A stretch of 38,634 bases of DNA from Chitinophaga pinensis (GTDB taxonomy: Bacteria; Bacteroidota; Bacteroidia; NS11-12g; UBA955), in assembly GCA_945865625.1 (NCBI GenBank), contig CAMBFD010000012.1, positions 1 to 38,634 of the forward strand, given 5' to 3'. The notes under the pieces were generated by a model. That model saw only the letters and a list, made by a program, of their open reading frames with translations. It was not told the origin of the DNA and made no database searches. Within the stretch, counting starts at the first letter, position 1; every line of letters starts with the position of its first letter. The position numbers and the translations under genes are program-made. Positions 32,806 to 38,634 of this stretch are shown piece by piece.

Positions 32806-35724
32806 TTACTTATAATTTTTCATGTGGCCTGTAGATCCAGCTTTATAGTACTTGAATTTTCCTGAACCGTCTCTATTTAGTATTTGCATTTTTCCAAATC
32901 CTAAATTTTCCAAACGGCTTTTCATTTGAATTACATCACCAGAAACAACAACGACTAATTTATCGGAGCTTAAATTTTTCTTAGCGAGGTCATTCAATTC
33001 ACTTAAAGTAATATTTTGAAGGATACTCAATTGCTTTTCTGCAAAGTCAACCGGTAAATTTCTATTTGCAAGTAGCGATATAAATCCAGCTTTTTGATTG
33101 ATTGATTCATATTCTAATGCTTCACTTGCAATCAAAGCAGATTTTGTAAAATCAAATTCCTCTTTGGTTAAGCCTTTTTCTTTGAAATTTTCAACTTCCC
33201 ATAAAATTTCATGAATTGCAGAATCTGTTGCTCTAGATTTAACTCCAGCTGAAATTACATACATACCTGGCAAATCTTCATAGCTCGCACTAAATCCACC
33301 TCTAATGCCATATGTCCAAGCTTTCTCTTCACGAATTTTCAAGTTTAAACGACTATTAAAATTGCCTGCCAATGCAAAGTTCATGATTGTATTTTTATAA
33401 AACTCACCGTTTGCATCATAAGGCAAGCTTCTAAATCCTAAAATGATATCACTTTGCTCTGCATCGTAATAATTCACTCCAAAGATTTGTGAAGTTTCAA
33501 AATTCGCTGCTTGAGTAGGCTTAGGAACAGAAATATTCAATGGTTTCCAATCTACAAGAAAAGAGAATTTTGAATTGACTTCATCTTGAGTTAAAGGCCC
33601 AACAACAACCAATTTAGCGTTGTCTGGACCAAAAAATTTGTTATAATAGTTTTGAACATCGGAGATGTTAATTTTACCATATTTTTCAGCGCCAACATAT
33701 CTGCCTAAAGGTGAAGTTTCACCATTGATTAATCTAGACCATGCATTACTCATACCTGTTCCTCTGCTCGACAATTCACTTTTAGCACCTTCTACGGTAC
33801 GTTTTTTATCTTTCGCAAATTCTTGTTTATCCCATCGAGGTTGGAACATCATTTCCTTTAATAAATCAATGGATTTGTCTAATTTATCTTTATCGCAACT
33901 CAACATTACATTAAACGAGGTACCAGAAGCACTGAAACGAACATTCGCACCAAGCATTTCCAATTCTTTTTCTAATTGTTCTGGTGTTTTATTTAAAGTA
34001 CCATTTGATAAACTAGTTGCCAACATATCAGCTGTTCCTGGCAGAATGTCTTTATCATCCTCAAATAATGCACCACCTTTCATAGAAATCATAGCAATCA
34101 CTTGAGGTGTTTCATCAAACGAAGAACCCCATACATCTAAACCATTGTTTAATTTAGATTTAAATGTTTTGGGAACAGTAACAGGTTTAACAACTTTAGG
34201 ATCAGGGCGTTTACTGCGATCAAAATTATCTACCAAAGGTTGATATTTTAGATTTTGATATTCAAAATCTAAGGCATCATTTTTATAATTTGCATTGGGA
34301 TTAAAACTGATATATTTATTCGGTTTTTCGCCTTCTGGAGTTGGCGAAGGTTTAATTTCTACAGTAGAAGAAAATTTACCTTTTAAATATTTACGGTAAA
34401 CCCTCATGATATCTTCACGGGTTACTTTTGCATAACGTGCAGCATCGTCATTTAAATTGATCATTTTGCCTTCTGCTCCTTTCAAACCTAAATACCAAAA
34501 TAAGCTCAAATAGCTTGCTTTTTGAGTTGTAGATTCTAATCCACTACTATAACTACTTAAAATTTTAGATTTAGCACGCACCAAATCGTCATCAGAAAAA
34601 TTCAAGTATTCAAATGAATCAATTGACTGGAACAACATATCTCTCAATTTAAACATATCGGACCATGGATAACCTACAACTGTAAATGCAAATTCACCAG
34701 CTAATTCGTGGTTGATAGGACTTAACATATTGTTTGCTGATTGCACTTGTAGAGCCCATTCGGCATCTATGAATTTTTTATAAAGTACTGAGCTTTTTGT
34801 GCTTCCCATCAAATAACTCAACATATCCATTGCGGCTTCGTCTTCATGGAAAACAGGCACTCCAGGATAAGTGATCATCATCAATGGCAAATCTGCATTC
34901 GGATCAGGATAACTGCGTAGTTTATTATCTGTTAAAACTACAGGCTTTACCCTTTTCTTTGTCACATCTTTAACTCTTTTAATCGACCCAAAATATTTCT
35001 CACACCACTGAACGACTTCTTGTGGATTAACATCTCCACTAACAATCACTGCAGCGTTATTTGGCCCGTACCAACGCAAAAAGAAGTTCTTAAGGTCGTT
35101 GCTATCTGCACGATTTAAATCATCAACAAAACCAATAGTTGACCAACTGTAAGGGTGATCTGATGGATATAATTCTTGATCTTTTACTTCCATTAAAAAT
35201 CCATAAGGTCCATCATAACGCTCATCTTTTTCGTTTTTAACTGTGGCACGTTGAATTTCAAACTTCTTTTGAGTAAATGCTTCTAGGAAACAACCCATTC
35301 TATCAGCTTCCATCCACAATGCGGTTTCGGTGAAATTTGAAGGGAAAGTTTCTACATAAACGGTTCTATCTCTCGTTGTGTTTCCATTTACATCTCCTCC
35401 ATATTGTTTGATGATTTTAAAGTGTTCTTCGTCGGCAATGTGTTTAGAACCTTGAAACAACATGTGTTCAAAGAAATGTGCAAAGCCTGATTTACCTGGA
35501 GTTTCTCTCGCTGAACCAACATGATAAGACACATTTAAATGTACCACTGGATCTGAATGATCTTCATTAATGATGACAGTCAACCCATTTGGCAATACAT
35601 ACTTTTCATAAGGAACAGCAAGGGTACCTTTCTGAGATTCTACCTTTTCAATCAATGTTGCTTGTGCATTTAATGTGCAAGCCCCTATGAATGTAATTGA
35701 AGCTAAAAATAGCAGTTTTTTCAT
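32806..35724 (-). CDS. Secreted M16 family zinc metallopeptidase, two-domain
   Basis: The start is the ATG at 35724 (MKKLLFLASITFIGACTLNAQ, 972 residues); a TTG three codons upstream opens the frame. The leader can be read as a lipobox (IGAC) or as a standard signal cleaved after NAQ. The first M16 half has the inverted zinc motif HFFEH (83-87), and about 77 residues later the third ligand E165 in VKNEKDERYD. The second half (about 520-970) has the same fold but no HxxEH and should be the inactive partner that closes the clam-shell. It includes ALAGNFNSRLNLKIREEKAWTYGI, the R/Y-containing motif of M16. It likely degrades peptides in the periplasm. Single gene with its own terminator. Confidence 0.95.
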   Translation of the reverse strand: MKKLLFLASITFIGACTLNAQATLIEKVESQKGTLAVPYEKYVLPNGLTVIINEDHSDPVVHLNVSYHVGSARETPGKSGFAHFFEHMLFQGSKHIADEEHFKIIKQYGGDVNGNTTRDRTVYVETFPSNFTETALWMEADRMGCFLEAFTQKKFEIQRATVKNEKDERYDGPYGFLMEVKDQELYPSDHPYSWSTIGFVDDLNRADSNDLKNFFLRWYGPNNAAVIVSGDVNPQEVVQWCEKYFGSIKRVKDVTKKRVKPVVLTDNKLRSYPDPNADLPLMMITYPGVPVFHEDEAAMDMLSYLMGSTKSSVLYKKFIDAEWALQVQSANNMLSPINHELAGEFAFTVVGYPWSDMFKLRDMLFQSIDSFEYLNFSDDDLVRAKSKILSSYSSGLESTTQKASYLSLFWYLGLKGAEGKMINLNDDAARYAKVTREDIMRVYRKYLKGKFSSTVEIKPSPTPEGEKPNKYISFNPNANYKNDALDFEYQNLKYQPLVDNFDRSKRPDPKVVKPVTVPKTFKSKLNNGLDVWGSSFDETPQVIAMISMKGGALFEDDKDILPGTADMLATSLSNGTLNKTPEQLEKELEMLGANVRFSASGTSFNVMLSCDKDKLDKSIDLLKEMMFQPRWDKQEFAKDKKRTVEGAKSELSSRGTGMSNAWSRLINGETSPLGRYVGAEKYGKINISDVQNYYNKFFGPDNAKLVVVGPLTQDEVNSKFSFLVDWKPLNISVPKPTQAANFETSQIFGVNYYDAEQSDIILGFRSLPYDANGEFYKNTIMNFALAGNFNSRLNLKIREEKAWTYGIRGGFSASYEDLPGMYVISAGVKSRATDSAIHEILWEVENFKEKGLTKEEFDFTKSALIASEALEYESINQKAGFISLLANRNLPVDFAEKQLSILQNITLSELNDLAKKNLSSDKLVVVVSGDVIQMKSRLENLGFGKMQILNRDGSGKFKYYKAGSTGHMKNYK

Positions 35725-35903
35725 ATCCCTCAAAAATAAAGATAAAATAATTCATCTCATAGTGATGTTAGACAATTGTTTAAAAACATTAGATGAAAAT
35801 AAATGTTATATTGTTAAAATATTGTCATTATTTATCTATAAACCTCACATAACTGGAGTGATTGAATCTTGACGTTAAAAAAAAAATTATCTTTACCACG
35901 AAT

Positions 35904-38531
35904 ATGAATCTATCTAAATTAATAAAGTACGCGCTATTGAGTGCCATGATAATTTCAAGCTCAATTTTGACAATTAAAAGTAAATCTAGTGGTCTATCGG
36001 CAGGTTATACTGGTGCACCATCTGAAACAACATGCACATCCTGTCACAGTACATATTCCCTTCAAACAACAGGAACAAATCACAATAAGATTAAACTGAC
36101 CGGAAATTTTACAAGTGGTGGCTATATTCCAGATTCTACTTATAAAATCATAGTCACTTATAAAGAAACAGGTAAATCTCGATTCGGATTTCAGGTCACA
36201 GCTTTAAAGGAACAAACAGGCTCATACCCAACTCCCGCCGGCAGTTTTACAAGTAAAGATACTAGAACTGCAGCATTTACGCAGACAGCTGGATCTACTA
36301 CACGTTATTACATTGAACATACTTCAACTGGAACTAGCGCCGTTAGCACAGATTCCGTTTCATATGTATTTGAATGGAAAGCGCCTTCCAGTAACCTCGG
36401 AAATGTAAAATTCTACTTAGTTTTAAATGTTGCAAATGACAACAATAACGATCAAGGAGATTATATATACACAAAAAGCTTTGTTATTTCACCTGCAACT
36501 TCATTACCCGTTGCTAAGGCTAAGATTTCAGACACCTTTTATTGCGCCAATACACCAATTAACTTTTTAGGAACATCTACCAACAACGCAACAAGTTATT
36601 CATGGAAATTTCCTGGCGGTTCAATTACAACTTCTACGTTACAAAACCCTTCTGTTACATATTCTTCAATAGGAACAAAGATGGCCATCTTAGAAAGCAA
36701 AAATGGCAAAGGAAAATCTAATTCCGACACATTGATTTTCAATGTAATACAAGGAGCAACCATTCCAGTATTGACACCTTCTTCTGGTCCAATTACAATT
36801 TGCTCAGGAGATTCTTCATTATTGAAGGTAAGCGCAGCGGTAAACCACAGCTATGTTTGGTCACCCAACGGTCAAAAAACTACCTCTATTTTCATAAAAC
36901 AACAAAACTCATATGTTGTAACAGCAATTAATTCTAATGGATGCAAGAAAACTTCTTCACCCATTCAGCTTATTGTAAATCAGAGACCACAACTTCAATA
37001 TAATTTAAGTCCTTTAACAGATACAATTTGTCAATCTACACCTTTAACGGTTTCTTTCAAGAACACAAATGGATTTTCTGATTCTTTTAGTATCAACAAT
37101 GCCAAAAGTAATTTCTCAAAAGATTCAAATTTGACCTATAATTTAAGTTTGGGATTGAACAACCTATCATTTTATGCAAAAAGCAAAAATGGTTGTGTGA
37201 GTTATCCAGTAAAGAAATCGATAATCGGTAAGGACAGTGCCGAGGCTCCAACAATTTCGGTCATCAATAAATCAACGAATGGATTTACATTTACTTGGAC
37301 AAACGTCAATTTTGCAACTGAATATAGAATTAGCTTAGACTCAGGTAAAACTTGGAAAAATCCAACAGGCGGCAAACTTTCAACATTTGAAAATATGCAA
37401 GTCAGTTCAATTGGTGAAAAACGGAATATTTTGGTATACGCAATGACTCAAAAATTTTGTGGAACCTCAAAAATGGCAAGTGGATTGGGTCAATCTTCGG
37501 GTTGTAAAGATATTCCCTACTCCATTGTCCCTCAAAAAAACAAACCATGTTATGGCGATAGTTTACGTGTTCAAATTTTTGGCTTGAATGTTATTAAGCC
37601 ATATCGAATCGTATATAACGGAATGCAATTAAAGGATACATTCCTTGATATTTTGGCTTCAAAATCACAAAATTTACAGATTTCAATTTTAGATTCAAAC
37701 AATTTATTGTGTGGAACTACAGATAAAAGCATTTTTCTTAGCGTTGATTCAGGTAGAATTCCCAATACCAATATTTCGATTTCAAATCTTTTATTTTGTG
37801 GTGGATTAAGTAATGCTAATTTAAACTTCAATGTAACCAATATTAAATCGGGTGACAGTATTTTTTATAGCACCTTGACATCGAAATCTTATCTGGGAAA
37901 GGCAAATCCATTTATATTGAATATTCAAAAATCCATTCCATTTAAAATTTACTTAAAGAATTCGAATGGTTGTTTCAATCAATCAAACACATACATTGGA
38001 GATTTTAGACCTAAAATCAATGCCACATTTACCAAGAATTATGTAACTTCATTTACTTATAAATTCAAATCAAATGATACAATTTCTTATAGTAAATGGT
38101 ATTTAAGTGAAAATGGAATCCTTGTTGATTCATTTACGGGCAAAGATCAAACTGTAAATTTATCGCAATATGCAGATAAAGTTTTAAATATGAAGCATCT
38201 AGTGATTGATTCAATCAACAATTCAAATCAATGTTCCGATACGTCATCTCAAACTTTTCAAATTTTGAACTATTCTAAGGTTGTGAATATTCTTAACAAT
38301 CAATTGAAAATATCACCAAATCCTATATCCAAAGGTGATCTATTGCAAATTCATACAAAAGATCAAATACAATCAATCAAGATTTTAACAATTGATGGAA
38401 GGTTTGTAATAGCATTGAAAGTGAATAAATTCAATCAAGTTGAAGTAGTCGATAAAATACCATCGGCAACTTATGTGATCGAAATTGTTACCAATAAAGG
38501 ATGTTATAAAGAAAAGTTGAGTATCAATTAA
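35904..38531 (+). CDS. Secreted CxxCH (choice-of-anchor V-like) protein with PKD-like and T9SS type A domains
   Basis: The ATG at 35904 (MNLSKLIKYALLSAMIISSSIL, 875 residues) gives a proper signal peptide; the TTG at 35862 does not. Residues ~30-205 form the domain annotated elsewhere as choice-of-anchor V (reeler-like): SAGYTGAPSETTCTSCHSTY, with a c-type haem motif C44-TS-C47-H48, then beta strands RFGFQVTAL and FYLVLNVANDNN. A PKD-like domain follows (ATSYSWKFPGGSI), then further Ig-like modules. The last ~75 residues are a type A sorting domain (LKISPNPISKGDLLQI, ILTIDGRFV, ATYVIEIVTNKG). It is probably exported to the surface; haem attachment is plausible but unproven. Its end overlaps the convergent uvrA-like gene by 8 bases. 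Confidence 0.88.
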   Translation: MNLSKLIKYALLSAMIISSSILTIKSKSSGLSAGYTGAPSETTCTSCHSTYSLQTTGTNHNKIKLTGNFTSGGYIPDSTYKIIVTYKETGKSRFGFQVTALKEQTGSYPTPAGSFTSKDTRTAAFTQTAGSTTRYYIEHTSTGTSAVSTDSVSYVFEWKAPSSNLGNVKFYLVLNVANDNNNDQGDYIYTKSFVISPATSLPVAKAKISDTFYCANTPINFLGTSTNNATSYSWKFPGGSITTSTLQNPSVTYSSIGTKMAILESKNGKGKSNSDTLIFNVIQGATIPVLTPSSGPITICSGDSSLLKVSAAVNHSYVWSPNGQKTTSIFIKQQNSYVVTAINSNGCKKTSSPIQLIVNQRPQLQYNLSPLTDTICQSTPLTVSFKNTNGFSDSFSINNAKSNFSKDSNLTYNLSLGLNNLSFYAKSKNGCVSYPVKKSIIGKDSAEAPTISVINKSTNGFTFTWTNVNFATEYRISLDSGKTWKNPTGGKLSTFENMQVSSIGEKRNILVYAMTQKFCGTSKMASGLGQSSGCKDIPYSIVPQKNKPCYGDSLRVQIFGLNVIKPYRIVYNGMQLKDTFLDILASKSQNLQISILDSNNLLCGTTDKSIFLSVDSGRIPNTNISISNLLFCGGLSNANLNFNVTNIKSGDSIFYSTLTSKSYLGKANPFILNIQKSIPFKIYLKNSNGCFNQSNTYIGDFRPKINATFTKNYVTSFTYKFKSNDTISYSKWYLSENGILVDSFTGKDQTVNLSQYADKVLNMKHLVIDSINNSNQCSDTSSQTFQILNYSKVVNILNNQLKISPNPISKGDLLQIHTKDQIQSIKILTIDGRFVIALKVNKFNQVEVVDKIPSATYVIEIVTNKGCYKEKLSIN

Positions 38532-38634
38532 TCTGATTGTTCATCTTATACTTTAAATAAGGCGCTGTAATACTTTCCTTGCAATCTAACAATCCTTTAG
38601 GTTCACCTTGGTAAACCAAGTATCCACCTTTATC
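38524..38634 (-). CDS. uvrA: UvrA-like excinuclease ABC subunit A, C-terminal end only (cut by window)
   Basis: The minus strand is open from the window edge to a TGA at 38524-38526 and encodes 36 residues starting DKGGYLVYQGEPKGLLDCKE and continuing to SITAPYLKYKM. This matches the end of UvrA, where GPEGG..GG..V..GTPE is followed by an S-x-T-x-x-L/YLK tail. UvrA is the ATP-dependent damage-recognition subunit of nucleotide excision repair. Only the last few percent of the protein is visible, so a UvrA paralogue is equally possible. The gene is convergent with the T9SS cargo gene and overlaps its last 8 bases; no terminator lies between them. Confidence 0.7.
   Translation of the reverse strand, partial: DKGGYLVYQGEPKGLLDCKESITAPYLKYKMNNQIN

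Noticed and set aside
33665-34105. 146-codon open frame antisense to the M16 peptidase gene
   Set aside because: It is a shadow of the real frame, which has signal peptide, zinc motif and full family length.
35731-35738. TATTTTTG box on the minus strand before the M16 gene
   Set aside because: It matches the -7 consensus but would leave only about three bases before the ATG, and no -33 box is at the right distance; likely chance in AT-rich DNA.

Overview
The window looks like chromosomal DNA of a low-GC member of the Bacteroidota. The evidence is three secreted proteins with type IX secretion (T9SS) C-terminal sorting domains (one type B, two type A), many lipoproteins, almost no Shine-Dalgarno sequences, TAnnTTTG-like promoter boxes, Bacteroidota-style NuoM and homogentisate dioxygenase, and a gyrA/TPR-lipoprotein overlap. 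I cannot place the order or genus. No phage, insertion sequence, CRISPR array or clear recent transfer is visible; every main gene is intact apart from the two cut by the window edges.

Layout. 1-7377 (+): the 3' part of an OmpA-family gene, then nuoI-J-K-L-M-N, the distal half of a complex I operon, tightly coupled and closed by a bidirectional terminator shared with a small envelope-protein gene (7422-7979, -). 8030-11271 (+): serC, serA and a DUF1015 gene, a serine-biosynthesis operon. 11272-13702 (-): an ArsR-type regulator, a lipid A type acyltransferase and an M42 aminopeptidase. 13833-13907 (-): tRNA-Val(TAC). 14043-23271 (-): a compact seven-gene operon. Read 5' to 3' it encodes two related helical-repeat lipoproteins, a DUF1501-like protein, a CX4CH cytochrome-like lipoprotein, a small DGDGDLG lipoprotein, a 1159-residue CUB/T9SS type B protein, and the ribosome quality-control factor RqcH. 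23420-28034 (+): hmgA and a large T9SS cargo with Asp-box repeats. 28370-32483 (-): gyrA followed by an overlapping TPR lipoprotein gene. 32806-35724 (-): a two-domain M16 metallopeptidase. 35904-38531 (+): a CxxCH-containing T9SS cargo. 38524-38634 (-): the C-terminal end of a UvrA-like protein, overlapping tail to tail.

Working together. Complex I supplies respiratory proton pumping. SerC and SerA make phosphoserine, and DUF1015 may act on serine or its phosphate (inference). The most system-like region is 15646-23271. It is a co-transcribed set of envelope lipoproteins, an exported alkaline-phosphatase-fold protein, a possible haem lipoprotein and a T9SS cargo. It resembles the DUF1549/DUF1501/cytochrome gene sets known from Planctomycetes, rebuilt with lipoproteins and T9SS export. 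Its function is unknown, and it is the best candidate here for an undescribed surface system.
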